A DNA stretch of 64,000 nt from Rhodothermales bacterium (GCA_041391505.1 JAWKNW010000022.1:48060-112059), one strand, 5' to 3'; positions 1 to 9,714 are shown, counted from the first letter of the stretch. The notes: generated by a model from the letters alone, not told the origin. Translations and numbers: made by a program.

Positions 1-2727
1 GCCGCCGAGGCGGATTTCGCGACGGTCTATCTAGCCTCCGCCTCCGGCGGCGTGTGGAAATCGGAAAATGCCGGCACGACGTGGACGCCCATCTTCGACC
101 ACTACGGCTCCGCCTCCATCGGCGATATCGGGCTGTTCCAACCCGATCCGAACATCCTCTGGGTGGGCACAGGCGAGGCCAACAACCGCAACAGCGTCTC
201 CTGGGGGGACGGCGTCTACCGCTCGACCGACGGCGGCGCCACCTTCACCCACATCGGCCTGGCCGAGACCGACCACATCGCCCGGATCCTCACCCACCCC
301 GCCGACCCCGACCTCGCCTACGTCTGCGCCACGGGGCCGCTCTGGGGCTATACGGGTCGCCGGGGCCTGTTCAAGACGTCCGACGCCGGCGCCATCTGGA
401 TCCCTCTGACCGACGGCCTGCCCGACGACGGCCGCACCGGCTGCACGGACGCCGTCATGGACCCGTCCGATCCCGACATCCTCTACGCCGCGTTCTACGA
501 ACGCCTGCGCCGACCCTGGCACTTCCATAGCGGCGGGCCGAACGGCGGCATCTTCAAATCCACCGACGGCGGCGTAACCTGGAAGAAGCTGACGCGCGGC
601 CTGCCGGCCGGCGATACCGGGCGGATCGGGCTCGCGATCTACCGCGCCGACCCCGACATCCTGATGGCCATCGTCGAGGCCGAAAAATCGGACGACCTCG
701 ACCTGCCGGGCTCGGGCATCTACAAATCCACCGACGCCGGCGAAACGTGGACCTACCTCAACACCTACAACCACCGCCCGTTCTACTACAGCCAGATCCG
801 CATCAACCCGCAGGACGACCGCCGCGTCTATGTGCTCACGACGAACTTCATGGTGTCGGACGACGGCGGCGTCACGTTCCGCAACGGCAGCGAGGACCAG
901 GAGGTGCACGGGGATTTTCATGCGCTCTGGCTCGACCCCTCGAATCCGGATCGGTACTACCTCGGAGCCGACAAGGGCGCGTCGCTCACCCACGATCACG
1001 GCCGGCATTTCCAGCTGTTCGACAACCTGCCGATAGGCCAGTATTATCGGATCGGGGTGGATATGCGGGACCCGTACTACGTCTATGGCGGGCTCCAGGA
1101 CAATGGCGCCTTCGCGACGCCGAGCTTTGCGCGCGAGGCGCGCGGCATCCTGAACGACCATAGCTGGAAACTGCACTGGGGCGACGGGCAGGACGTGCAG
1201 GTGGACCCGACCGACTGGCGGACCGTCTACACCTCGATGGAAAATGGCGCGACGTTTCGCTACGACGCCCTGACCCATGAGATGACAGCCATCCGGCCGA
1301 CGGCCGCCCATATCGTCAACTACGCGGCGTCGATCCCGGAAGACGAACGCGAACGGGGGCTGGAGTTCCGGTTCAACTGGTCGGCCCCGCTCGTGATGTC
1401 GCCCCTGGACCCGCGGACGCTGTACGCCGGCGCGGAACGCGTCTTCATGACTTCCGACGGCGGGGAGACCTGGCGCATCATCAGCCCGGACCTGACCACC
1501 AACCACCCGGTCAAGTCCGCCCGCGGCCGCAGCGGAGGCCTGACGCCGGACAACACAGGCGCGGAGCACCACGGCACCATCACCACGATCGCGCCGTCCC
1601 CCGTGAGTCCGTCCGTGCTCTGGGCCGGCACCGACGACGGGAACGTGCAGGTCACCCGCGACGGGGGCGCCGCGTGGACGAACGTCCGCGCCAACCTCTC
1701 CGGCGTGCCGGACAGCGTGTGGGTGAGCCGGATCGAGGCCTCGCACTTCGACGCCGGCACGGCCTACCTCGCCTTCGACGGACACCGGAGCGACCTCTTC
1801 GAACCCTGGATCTTCAAAACGACGGACTACGGGGCCACCTGGGAAAACATCGCCGCAAACATCCCGCCGCACCATGTCGTCCGCGTCGTCCGCGAAGACC
1901 TCCACAATCCGAAGCTGCTGTTCGCCGGCACGGAGTTCGGCGTTTTCGCCTCACTCAACGGCGGCGCCCGCTGGACGGCGCTGGAGAACGGCCTGCCCAC
2001 CGTCGCGACGCTCGACCTGGTGATCCATCCCCGCGACAACGACCTGGTCGCCGGCACGCATGGCCGCAGCCTCTGGATCCTCGACGACATCAGCCCCCTG
2101 CAGCAGCTGAACGACGTCATCCTGGCGTCGGACGCGCACCTGTTCGAGCAGCCGCCGGCGACGATCTGGGAGAACACGAGCCGCGGCGGGCAGCGGGGAC
2201 ACTTCTGGTGGGCCGGCGAAAATCCGCCCGAGATCGTCAACATGTCGAGCCTGCCCCGCGCCGGCTTCCGGAGCGCCGCCATCATCAGCTATTTCATCGG
2301 GCGACCGATGGAGAGCCCGGTGAGCCTGGAAATCGTGGACCCCCGCACGGGCAACAGCCACCGCGCCACCCTGGAAGGGCGTCCGGGCATCCACCGCTAC
2401 CGGTGGGATCTGGCGTTCGACCCCGAGTGGCTGACGGACGAGGAACGCGAGACGGCCGAACGGGCCTTTTCGCAGATGTTATCCGAAACGGACCACGAGC
2501 AGCTTCGGGGCGCCTACGACCGCTTTCGCCGGGCCGACTCCCCGCGCGCCCAGCGCCAGGCGCTCCAGATCCTGAGGTCGGGCTTCTTCGACGCCGGCCT
2601 GGGCGAAGCCTTCGACCTGCCTACCGCGGGTCCCGGCGAATACCAGCTCCGGCTTCGCATCGACCGCAGCGTCTGGGAGAGCCGCCTCGTGGTGCGCGCG
2701 GACCCGCTGTCGGACGCCGGCCGCTAG
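1..2727 (+). CDS. Secreted VPS10/BNR-repeat 'glycosyl hydrolase' family protein, 5' truncated by window edge
   Basis: The frame is open from base 1, so the N-terminus, and any signal peptide, lies outside the window; about 908 residues are visible. The protein carries many Asp-box (BNR) motifs of the form S/T-x-D-x-G-x-T-W, for example STDGGATF, KSTDAGETW, TSDGGETW, TRDGGAAW and TTDYGATW, spread over the first 640 residues. This matches the multi-bladed propellers of VPS10/sortilin-like proteins that are often labelled glycosyl hydrolase although no glycosidase active site is evident. After the propeller comes a C-terminal domain of about 200 residues, as usual in this family in Rhodothermales. 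Substrate is unknown. Its TAG stop overlaps the stop of the convergent KtrA gene within a CTAG. Family call is firm; function is not. Confidence 0.85.
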   Translation, partial: AAEADFATVYLASASGGVWKSENAGTTWTPIFDHYGSASIGDIGLFQPDPNILWVGTGEANNRNSVSWGDGVYRSTDGGATFTHIGLAETDHIARILTHPADPDLAYVCATGPLWGYTGRRGLFKTSDAGAIWIPLTDGLPDDGRTGCTDAVMDPSDPDILYAAFYERLRRPWHFHSGGPNGGIFKSTDGGVTWKKLTRGLPAGDTGRIGLAIYRADPDILMAIVEAEKSDDLDLPGSGIYKSTDAGETWTYLNTYNHRPFYYSQIRINPQDDRRVYVLTTNFMVSDDGGVTFRNGSEDQEVHGDFHALWLDPSNPDRYYLGADKGASLTHDHGRHFQLFDNLPIGQYYRIGVDMRDPYYVYGGLQDNGAFATPSFAREARGILNDHSWKLHWGDGQDVQVDPTDWRTVYTSMENGATFRYDALTHEMTAIRPTAAHIVNYAASIPEDERERGLEFRFNWSAPLVMSPLDPRTLYAGAERVFMTSDGGETWRIISPDLTTNHPVKSARGRSGGLTPDNTGAEHHGTITTIAPSPVSPSVLWAGTDDGNVQVTRDGGAAWTNVRANLSGVPDSVWVSRIEASHFDAGTAYLAFDGHRSDLFEPWIFKTTDYGATWENIAANIPPHHVVRVVREDLHNPKLLFAGTEFGVFASLNGGARWTALENGLPTVATLDLVIHPRDNDLVAGTHGRSLWILDDISPLQQLNDVILASDAHLFEQPPATIWENTSRGGQRGHFWWAGENPPEIVNMSSLPRAGFRSAAIISYFIGRPMESPVSLEIVDPRTGNSHRATLEGRPGIHRYRWDLAFDPEWLTDEERETAERAFSQMLSETDHEQLRGAYDRFRRADSPRAQRQALQILRSGFFDAGLGEAFDLPTAGPGEYQLRLRIDRSVWESRLVVRADPLSDAGR

Positions 2728-3380
2728 CGCAGCCGAGAGAGCCGTTCGAGGTTCTTTTCGTTGCCGGCGACGAGGAGGGTATCCGATTCGAGGAGCGCCG
2801 TGTCCGGGTCCGGCGGCACCCGCATCGTGTTGGTGAGCACGTCGTGCACGGCCACCACCGATACCTTGAAATGCTCCCGCAGCGACAGGTCGCGGAGCGT
2901 TTTCCCCTCCCAGTCGTCCGGCACCGCCATCTCCTGCAGGCTGACGCCGTTCCCCAGGTTGACGTAGTTGAAGACCGTTTTCCGGGCGAGGCGCGTGCCC
3001 AGGTTCAGGGCGGCCTCGCGTTCCGGGAAGATCGATTCTGTGACGCCCATCCGGGACATGACGCGGGCATGATCCTTTGAAACCACCTTCACGAAGATCT
3101 CCCGCGTCTCCAGGTCGCGCAGCGCCATTGCCGCGAGGATGCTGGAGGTGATGTCGTCGCCGGTCGAGATGATGCCGGCGTCGCATCCGCGTGCGCCCAG
3201 CCGATCGAGCGTCTCGAGCACGCGCCCGTCGCCGACCGCCGCGCGCGTCACGTGTGCCGCCATCCGGTCGACGGCATCCTCGTTCATATCGATCGCGATC
3301 ACATCGTGGCCCTGCACGTACAGCGCCTCGGCGACGCTCGACCCGAAATTTCCCAGCCCGACGACGATAAACCGTTTCAT
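2724..3380 (-). CDS. ktrA: Potassium uptake regulatory subunit, TrkA/KtrA type (RCK protein)
   Basis: The 218-residue cytosolic protein gates the KtrB/TrkH potassium channel subunit by binding nucleotides. The N-terminal RCK_N Rossmann fold shows GLGNFG at residues 8-13 and an acidic end of beta-2 (AIDMNED); an RCK_C domain follows from about residue 135. Length is that of single-RCK KtrA, not of the double-RCK TrkA. It lies 36 bases downstream of the ktrB-like gene on the same strand, so the two are probably co-transcribed. The stop codon overlaps that of the convergent upstream gene. Confidence 0.92.
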   Translation of the reverse strand: MKRFIVVGLGNFGSSVAEALYVQGHDVIAIDMNEDAVDRMAAHVTRAAVGDGRVLETLDRLGARGCDAGIISTGDDITSSILAAMALRDLETREIFVKVVSKDHARVMSRMGVTESIFPEREAALNLGTRLARKTVFNYVNLGNGVSLQEMAVPDDWEGKTLRDLSLREHFKVSVVAVHDVLTNTMRVPPDPDTALLESDTLLVAGNEKNLERLSRLR

Positions 3381-3416
3381 AGATCCACGTGGGTTATTTC
3401 TGAACAGACCTGCGCG

Positions 3417-4835
3417 TCAGCCGACGAGCACTTCCTCGTAGGCGTAGCGAAACCCGCCTACCGGTTCCAGCGCCCGTCGCGCCAGCGAGGCCGCGACCGT
3501 CAGCAGGCCGACGCGGCCGACGAACATGAGCGTGATGATGGTGAGCCGGCCGGTGACCGTGAGGTCGTCCGTCACCCCCATCGACAGCCCGACCGTGTTG
3601 AACGCGCTCACCGTTTCGAACGCATAATGCAGAAACCCCTGATGCAGCCGCGCATCCGTCGTTTCCGTTGAGGTAAACACAAAGATCGTGGCGGTGATGA
3701 TGACCGCCGACAGTGCGAACAGGCCGACGGCCCGCTGCGTCGTTTCGGGGGGGATCGAGCGGTCCCAGATGCTGACCACCTCGCGTCCGCGGAGCCGGCT
3801 CCACGCCTGCAGCGCGATGAGGGCGACGGTGGTCGTCTTGAGCCCGCCCGCCGTCGACCCCGGCGAGCCGCCGATCGACATGAGGATCATCGTGAGAAAA
3901 TTCGTGCTGTCGGACGCCTGGGCATAGTCGATCGTGTTGAATCCGGCCGTGCGGGCCGTCACGCTGATAAACAGGCCGTTGAGCACGCGCGCCCAGGCCG
4001 GCAGGTCGGTCAGCGTATTGTCCCACTCGAACAGGGTAAAAAACACCCAGCCCCCGCCGATCAGCAGCCCCGTCATCGTCAGCACCATCCGGGAGTGGAG
4101 GGTCATCCGGAAGCGCCGGCCCGACTTCCGGTACAGCATCAGTTCTTCGAGCGTCAGAAACCCGATCCCGCCCACCACGATGAGGCTCATGATCACGCCC
4201 TGCGTGAAGGGGGCCTGCTGATAACCCACCAGCGAGTCGGAAAAGACGGAAAAGCCGGCATTGCAAAACGCGCTCACCGAATGAAACAGCGCCGGCCACC
4301 AGGCATCGACCGCCCCCATCTCCGGGAGCCAGAACAGAAAGAGCAGCGCCCCCCCGACGAGTTCGATCAACACGGTGAAGACGATGACGCTGCGCACAAG
4401 CTGGCGATAATCCACCTGCGGCGCGACGTCGAGGGTCCCGGCAGCGAGCTGTTCGTGACGCAGCGAGAGCCGGCGGCCGAGGGCGACGAGCACGACCGTC
4501 GTAAACGCGATGATCCCCAGCCCGCCCAGCTGGATGAGCACGAGAATGACACCCTGGCCGAACGGGGTAAAAAAGGTGGCCGTATCGACCACGATAAGCC
4601 CCGTGACGCAGACGGCGCTGGTGACGGTGAACAGGGCATCGAGCAGGCTCAGCCGTTCGCCGGCATAAACGCCGGGCAGCCCTTGCAGCGCCGCCACACC
4701 CAGCACGATGAGCAACAGAAAGGAACCGACAAACAATTGAGGCGGGGAAAGTCGGCGCCAGATCGAATCGTGCCGGCGCATGCCCGGATTCCAGAGCTCG
4801 GATCGCATAGAGGCCTCGAATGATTCGACTCCCAC
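3417..4835 (-). CDS. ktrB: Potassium uptake transmembrane subunit, TrkH/KtrB family
   Basis: An inner-membrane potassium translocating subunit of 472 residues. All four pore-loop repeats of the family can be read: SAVCVTGL, SAFCNAGF, TARTAGFN and SAFNTVGL, each with the filter glycine. It has the expected hydrophobic M1-P-M2 alternation throughout. The most upstream ATG gives MGVESFEAS; a second ATG nine codons in (4808) is also plausible. It is followed at 36 bases by the RCK subunit, forming a KtrAB-like pair. Transcription diverges from the GMC oxidoreductase gene beyond 4968. Confidence 0.92.
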   Translation of the reverse strand: MGVESFEASMRSELWNPGMRRHDSIWRRLSPPQLFVGSFLLLIVLGVAALQGLPGVYAGERLSLLDALFTVTSAVCVTGLIVVDTATFFTPFGQGVILVLIQLGGLGIIAFTTVVLVALGRRLSLRHEQLAAGTLDVAPQVDYRQLVRSVIVFTVLIELVGGALLFLFWLPEMGAVDAWWPALFHSVSAFCNAGFSVFSDSLVGYQQAPFTQGVIMSLIVVGGIGFLTLEELMLYRKSGRRFRMTLHSRMVLTMTGLLIGGGWVFFTLFEWDNTLTDLPAWARVLNGLFISVTARTAGFNTIDYAQASDSTNFLTMILMSIGGSPGSTAGGLKTTTVALIALQAWSRLRGREVVSIWDRSIPPETTQRAVGLFALSAVIITATIFVFTSTETTDARLHQGFLHYAFETVSAFNTVGLSMGVTDDLTVTGRLTIITLMFVGRVGLLTVAASLARRALEPVGGFRYAYEEVLVG

Positions 4836-4967
4836 ACGCCAGCATCGGGCGTCGGTTCCGAACCCGGAGGTTCACGCCCTCCCGGGGTTTCCATTTTCCA
4901 CGCCGTGGCCTATCGTATGGGCGGAACGCCATCCATCCCCAATCCACACCACGTTACGCATTCGTTC

Positions 4968-6698
4968 ATGCCAACGACCTCCCCTACGCACGCCGGCACC
5001 GTCCACATCGCGCGCCCCGCCGAGCCGTTCGACGCGATCGTCGTCGGCTCCGGCATGTCCGGCGGTATCGTAGCCAAGGAATTGACCGAGCAGGGGCTCA
5101 AGGTGCTCCTGCTGGAACGCGGCCGGCACTACGAACATGGCGCCGGATACACGACCGAACACCGCGCTCCCTGGGAATTTCCCTACCGCGGCGAGGTGCC
5201 GCCGGCGGAGGAGCGGCGCGATTATGCCGTCCAGAGCCTCCACTACTCCTTCAGCGACGCCACCCGGCGCTATTTCATCAAGGATAGCGAGCGGCCGTAC
5301 GTGCAGGAAGCGCCGTACCGCTGGATCGCCGCCAACATCGTCGGGGGGCGCTCGATCCTCTGGGCCCGCCAGTCGTACCGCTGGAGCGACCTCGACTTCG
5401 AGGCCAACGCCCGCGACGGGGTGGGGGTAGACTGGCCGATCCGGTATGCGGACGTCCTGCCGTGGTATGAATACATCGAGCGGTTTGTGGGGATTACGGG
5501 GTCGGCCGAGGGCCTGCCGCAGCTGCCGGACAGCCTCTTCCTGCCGCCGATGGAGATGAACGTCGTCGAGAAAGCGGCCAAGGCCGGCATCGAAGCCCGC
5601 TTCCCCGAGCGCAAGCTGATCATCGGCCGCGCCGCCGTGCTGTCGCAGGCGCACAACGGCCGCGCCGCCTGCCACTACTGCGGCCCCTGCGAGCGCGGGT
5701 GCTCGACGGCATCCTACTACAGCACCCTCGGCGTGGCGCTCCCCGTGGCGATGGCGACAGGCAACCTGACGCTGCGCCCGGACAGCGTCGTCCACAGCGT
5801 CATCTACGACGCCGGCACCAACCGGGCGACGGGCGTGCGCGTCATCGATGCCAACACAAAGGAGATGACCGAGGTCTCGGGCCGGCTCGTCTTTCTCTGC
5901 GCCTCCACCCTCGGCACGGCGCAGATCATGCTCAACTCCACCTCGCGCACATTCCCGAACGGCATCGCCAACTCGAGCGGCGTGCTCGGGCACTATCTAC
6001 TGGATCATCATGCCCACCTCGGCGCGTCCGGACAGATCGAGGGCTACGAGGATCGCTACTACTACGGCAACCGCCCGAACGGCGTCTACGTCCCGCGCTT
6101 CCGCAACGTCAACCGGGCGACGCGCCGGTCCGACTACCTCCGCGGGTTCGGCTTTCAGGGCAGCGCGTCGCGGTCCAGCTGGTCGCGCGGCCGATCGATG
6201 CCGGGCTTCGGGGCCGATTTTAAACACGCCCTGCGCGACCCGGGCCCCTGGCAGCTTGGCCTGGGCGGCTTCGGCGAGACGCTCCCGAACTACGACAACC
6301 ACTGCCGGCTCGACCCGGACACGGTCGACGCCTGGGGCATGCCCATCCTGCGGCTGAATGTGACGCGCGGGGAAAACGAGCGCGCCATGCGCAAGGATAT
6401 CCTCGCCACGGCCGGCGAGATGCTGGAGGCCGCCGGCGCGAAAAACATCCGCACCTATGAAAACGAAAGTCCGCCCGGTTTCGGCAACCACGAGATGGGG
6501 TCCGCGCGGATGGGCCGCGACCCGAAGACCTCCGTGCTCAACGGCAACAACCAGACACACGACGTCCCGAACCTGTTCGTGACCGACGGCGCCTGCATGA
6601 CGTCCTCGGCGTGCCAGAACCCCTCGCTGACCTACATGGCGCTCTCCGCGCGAGCGGCTCACTTCGCCGTGGACGCCATGAAACGCGGCGATCTGTGA
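4968..6698 (+). CDS. GMC family FAD oxidoreductase with internal Cys cluster
   Basis: A 576-residue flavoprotein of the glucose-methanol-choline family. The FAD-binding GxGxxG appears as VGSGMSGG near residue 26, followed by LLLERG. The C-terminal GMC domain ends with SSACQNPSLTYMAL, carrying the conserved Asn. Around residues 232-245 there is a C-x2-C-x2-C-x3-C cluster (CHYCGPCERGC), as found in some membrane-linked GMC dehydrogenases and possibly binding iron-sulfur. The start was moved from an in-frame codon at 4905 to the ATG at 4968, where family homology begins. It sits 49 bases before a second GMC gene. No gluconate-dehydrogenase subunit 3 or cytochrome partner is adjacent. Substrate unknown; oxidation of a sugar or alcohol is expected from the family. 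Confidence 0.88.
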   Translation: MPTTSPTHAGTVHIARPAEPFDAIVVGSGMSGGIVAKELTEQGLKVLLLERGRHYEHGAGYTTEHRAPWEFPYRGEVPPAEERRDYAVQSLHYSFSDATRRYFIKDSERPYVQEAPYRWIAANIVGGRSILWARQSYRWSDLDFEANARDGVGVDWPIRYADVLPWYEYIERFVGITGSAEGLPQLPDSLFLPPMEMNVVEKAAKAGIEARFPERKLIIGRAAVLSQAHNGRAACHYCGPCERGCSTASYYSTLGVALPVAMATGNLTLRPDSVVHSVIYDAGTNRATGVRVIDANTKEMTEVSGRLVFLCASTLGTAQIMLNSTSRTFPNGIANSSGVLGHYLLDHHAHLGASGQIEGYEDRYYYGNRPNGVYVPRFRNVNRATRRSDYLRGFGFQGSASRSSWSRGRSMPGFGADFKHALRDPGPWQLGLGGFGETLPNYDNHCRLDPDTVDAWGMPILRLNVTRGENERAMRKDILATAGEMLEAAGAKNIRTYENESPPGFGNHEMGSARMGRDPKTSVLNGNNQTHDVPNLFVTDGACMTSSACQNPSLTYMALSARAAHFAVDAMKRGDL

Positions 6699-6747
6699 CG
6701 CAGCGGTCCGCTGATCGGATTCGTCCACACACCCCCCGTACCCGCCC

Positions 6748-8259
6748 ATGCCTTCCTACGATATCGCCATCATCGGCACCGGCGCCGGCGGCGGGACGCT
6801 GGCCTATGCGCTCCGCGACGCCGGCCTGTCGATCCTCCTGATCGAACGGGGAGACTACCTCCCGCAGGAGCCGGAAAACTGGGACCCCGAAGCCGCGTAT
6901 TTCCGGAGCCGGTACAAGACCACCGAGACCTGGGAAGACGCTGCCGGCAACGCCTATCGCCCCGGCATCCACTACTACGTCGGCGGGAATACCAAGGTGT
7001 ACGGCGCGGCCCTGCCGCGATTCCGGAAGGAGGATTTCGAGGCGCTGGAGCACGAGGGCGGCACCTCGCCGGCGTGGCCCGTCACGTACGACGAACTGGA
7101 GCCCTATTATGCCGAGGCCGAGCGGATCTTTGGGGTGCATGGCGAAGCCGGCGGCGACCCGACCGAGCCGCCGCGCTCCGGGCCGTATCCGCATTCCCCC
7201 ATCCCCCACGAGCCGTACATCGCCGACCTGTCCGCTCGGCTCCGGCGTCAGGGCCTCCACCCGTTTTATTACCCTATGGGGATCGACCTGCGCCCCGGCG
7301 GACGCTGCATCCGATGCAAGACCTGCGACGGCTTCCCCTGCCAGGTCCTCGCCAAAAGCGACGCCGACACCCGGTGCGTCCGCCCCGCGCTGGAACGTCC
7401 GAACGTGACGTTATGGACCCGCGCCAGGGCGCGCCGGCTGCTCACCGACGCATCCGGCCGGGTGGTGACGGGGATCGAAGTGGAACGGGACGGCGCGGTG
7501 GACACCGTGACGGCCGGCACCGTCGTCGTCGCGTGCGGGGCCGTGAATTCGGCGGCGCTGCTGCTGCGCTCGGCCAATGGCGCGCATCCGAACGGGCTGG
7601 CGAACAGCTCCGGACTCGTCGGGCGCAACTACATGGTGCACAACAACGCCGGCCTAGTGGCGATCGACCCGCGCCGGCGCAACGACGTCGTCTTCCAGAA
7701 AACGCTGGCGATAAACGACTTCTACCTCAGCAGTCCGGGCTTCCCCTACCCGATGGGCAACCTCCAGCTGGTGGGCAAGGTGCAGCCGGCGATGATCGCG
7801 CCCGTCAAACCCCACGTGCCGCGCTTCGCCCTCAAGATGATGACGGACCGGAGCATCGACTGGTGGGTGATGTCCGAGGACCTCCCCGACCCGGCGAACC
7901 GCGTCGAGGTGACGCCGGCCGGCGGGATTCGGATTCACTGGAAGGCGAACAACCTCGTCGCCCACAAAAAACTCCAGGAAGCCGCCACGACGATGCTCAA
8001 GGATGCCGGCTATCCGTTCGTCTTCATCGAGGAGATGGGCATCGCCACCAACTCGCACCAGTGCGGCACCGCCCGCTTCGGCGCCGATCCCGCCACCGCC
8101 GTCCTGGATCCCTACTGCAAGGCGTACGACCTCGACAACCTCTACGTGATGGACGCCTCGTTTTTTCCGTCCTCCGCCGCCATGAACCCCGCCCTCACCA
8201 TCGCCGCCCAGGCCCTCCGCGTCGCCGAGACCATCGCACCCCGTTCCCCAAAACCGTAG
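6748..8259 (+). CDS. GMC family FAD oxidoreductase, second copy
   Basis: A 503-residue GMC flavoprotein with FAD motif GTGAGGG at residues 10-16, LLIERGDY shortly after, and the C-terminal signature SSAAMNPALTIAAQAL. A Cys cluster C-x2-C-x2-C-x4-C (CIRCKTCDGFPC) lies near residue 187, in the position equivalent to that of the neighbouring gene, and the HQCGTARFG motif lies near the C-terminus. It is co-directional with and 49 bases after the first GMC gene, so the two probably form an operon and may act on related substrates. They are clearly diverged, not a recent duplication. A strong hairpin starts directly at the stop codon. Confidence 0.88.
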   Translation: MPSYDIAIIGTGAGGGTLAYALRDAGLSILLIERGDYLPQEPENWDPEAAYFRSRYKTTETWEDAAGNAYRPGIHYYVGGNTKVYGAALPRFRKEDFEALEHEGGTSPAWPVTYDELEPYYAEAERIFGVHGEAGGDPTEPPRSGPYPHSPIPHEPYIADLSARLRRQGLHPFYYPMGIDLRPGGRCIRCKTCDGFPCQVLAKSDADTRCVRPALERPNVTLWTRARARRLLTDASGRVVTGIEVERDGAVDTVTAGTVVVACGAVNSAALLLRSANGAHPNGLANSSGLVGRNYMVHNNAGLVAIDPRRRNDVVFQKTLAINDFYLSSPGFPYPMGNLQLVGKVQPAMIAPVKPHVPRFALKMMTDRSIDWWVMSEDLPDPANRVEVTPAGGIRIHWKANNLVAHKKLQEAATTMLKDAGYPFVFIEEMGIATNSHQCGTARFGADPATAVLDPYCKAYDLDNLYVMDASFFPSSAAMNPALTIAAQALRVAETIAPRSPKP

Positions 8260-8296
8260 GTCGGGTTAAGGTCCCCAACAGGGACCGAAACCCGAC
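8260..8296. terminator. Strong two-part stem-loop immediately after the GMC gene
   Basis: GTCGGGTT (8260-8267) pairs with AACCCGAC (8289-8296), and GGTCCC pairs with GGGACC inside it around a CAACA loop. It starts on the base after the TAG stop. There is no T-run, so intrinsic termination is unproven; it may act as a transcript 3'-end stabiliser. Its right arm is the seed of the tandem array that follows. Confidence 0.5.
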
Positions 8297-8440
8297 ACCA
8301 TCCATTCGAACCCGACACCATCCATTCGAACCCGACACCATCCATTCGAACCCGATGCCATCTATTCGAACCCAACCCCATCCATCCGAACCCGACGCCA
8401 TCCATTCGAACCCGACGCCATCCATTCGAACCCGCGTCAT
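8291..8440. repeat. 20-bp tandem repeat array, seven units
   Basis: The unit CCCGACACCATCCATTCGAA occurs seven times in exact 20-bp register from 8291 to 8430, followed by a partial unit. The first, second, third, sixth and seventh copies are nearly identical; the fourth and fifth carry point changes. The unit begins with the right arm of the preceding hairpin. There are no spacers, so this is not CRISPR. The array runs into the stop codon of the convergent serine hydrolase gene. Confidence 0.9.
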
Positions 8441-9714
8441 TCAAGCAACGCCTGGTAAATCGCGACACGGAGCTTGTCGTGATCGTCGATCTGGCGCGCC
8501 GGGATGAGCTGGGTGAAATACACCACCACGAGATCCTCCTTCGGGTCGACCCAGTACGTCGAATGGTACGCCCCGCCCCATCCGAACTCGCCGAGCGTAC
8601 CCGGCGTCCCGCGATCCCCCAGATCCTCCAGCACCGAAAACCCGAGCCCGAAGCCCACGCCGGGCGTGCCGTAGGGGATGTCGCGCAGGTGGCTCACCGT
8701 CATCAACTCGACGCTCTTCGGCGAGAGGATGCGGTGCCCGTTGCCCACGCCGCCGTCGAGCATCATCTGCAGAAAGGCCGCGTAGTCGCGGGCGGTCGAG
8801 AGCAGGCCGGCGCCGCCGCTGAAGCTCTTGCGCGGGCCCTTGACGTACATCCCCTGCCCCACCATGTGCCCCGGATCCGGCGCCTTTTCGATCCCCGAAC
8901 CATCCTCCTTCGACGAATAGACCGTTGCGAGGCGGCCGGTCTTGTTCGTCGGGAGATAAAAATGCGTGTCGTTCATCCCCAGCGGCTCGAACAGGCGTTC
9001 GCGCAGAAACGCGTCGAGTGGCATGCCCGAGGCCTTCTCGACCACCGCGCCGAGGATGTCCGTATTGTAGCCGTAGACAAAACGCTCACCGGGCTGCGCG
9101 TCCATCGGCAGCGCGCCCATCCGTGCGACGGTCGCCCCGACCGGCTCGTCGCGATCGGCGAAATACCAGCCCTGGATGCCGGCCTCCTTCCATTGATCTG
9201 CCGCCGGCCCGCCGCCGTAGCCGATGCCGGCCGTGTGCGTAAGCAGGTCGCGGAGCGTGATCGGGCGCTTCGCCGGCACCACGTCGTAGCCGCCGCCTTC
9301 CTTTGGCACCGCCACCGTCGTGTTCGCGAACTCGGGGATGTAGGTGCTGACCGGGTCGCTGATGAGCAGCTTCCCCTCTTCCTGGAGCATCATGATGGCG
9401 ACGCTGACCGTCGCCTTCGACTGGGACGCGATCCGGAAGATCGCATCCTCCGGCATCGGGGCGCTGGACTCCACATCGCGCTGCCCGAAGGCCTTGAGGT
9501 AGGCGATCTGCCCGTGCCGGGCCACAAGCACGACCGATCCGGACATCTGGCCCCGATCGACATAGCCCTGCAGGACATCCGTCAGCCGCTCCAGGCGCTG
9601 TGTCGAAAAACCGAGCTCCTCCGGCGCGGCGACCGGCATCTGCTGCGCGCGGAGCGACAGCGGGGCGAGAAACAGGACCAGAAGAAAAAAGGCGAGGCGG
9701 GACGGGGCGTGCAT
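8437..9714 (-). CDS. Secreted serine hydrolase, class C beta-lactamase/esterase family
   Basis: A 425-residue protein with an N-terminal signal peptide ending near LSLRAQQ (residues 17-25), so probably periplasmic. The active-site S-x-x-K is SQSK at 97-100 and the catalytic tyrosine is probably in VYGYN near 213-217. Family members hydrolyse esters or D-amino-acid peptides, and few are true beta-lactamases; substrate cannot be told from the sequence. The stop codon lies at the edge of the 20-bp tandem array. A TAGTTTG element sits about 40 bases upstream of the start. Confidence 0.87.
   Translation of the reverse strand: MHAPSRLAFFLLVLFLAPLSLRAQQMPVAAPEELGFSTQRLERLTDVLQGYVDRGQMSGSVVLVARHGQIAYLKAFGQRDVESSAPMPEDAIFRIASQSKATVSVAIMMLQEEGKLLISDPVSTYIPEFANTTVAVPKEGGGYDVVPAKRPITLRDLLTHTAGIGYGGGPAADQWKEAGIQGWYFADRDEPVGATVARMGALPMDAQPGERFVYGYNTDILGAVVEKASGMPLDAFLRERLFEPLGMNDTHFYLPTNKTGRLATVYSSKEDGSGIEKAPDPGHMVGQGMYVKGPRKSFSGGAGLLSTARDYAAFLQMMLDGGVGNGHRILSPKSVELMTVSHLRDIPYGTPGVGFGLGFSVLEDLGDRGTPGTLGEFGWGGAYHSTYWVDPKEDLVVVYFTQLIPARQIDDHDKLRVAIYQALLE

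Noticed and set aside
8291..8430. CRISPR-like regular 20-bp repeats
   Set aside because: The units are directly adjacent without spacers, and no cas genes are nearby.
8142..8468. Minus-strand reading frame rich in MDGVGFEWM over the tandem array
   Set aside because: It is an effect of the 20-bp repeat being free of stops; the period is not a multiple of three and it overlaps two real genes.
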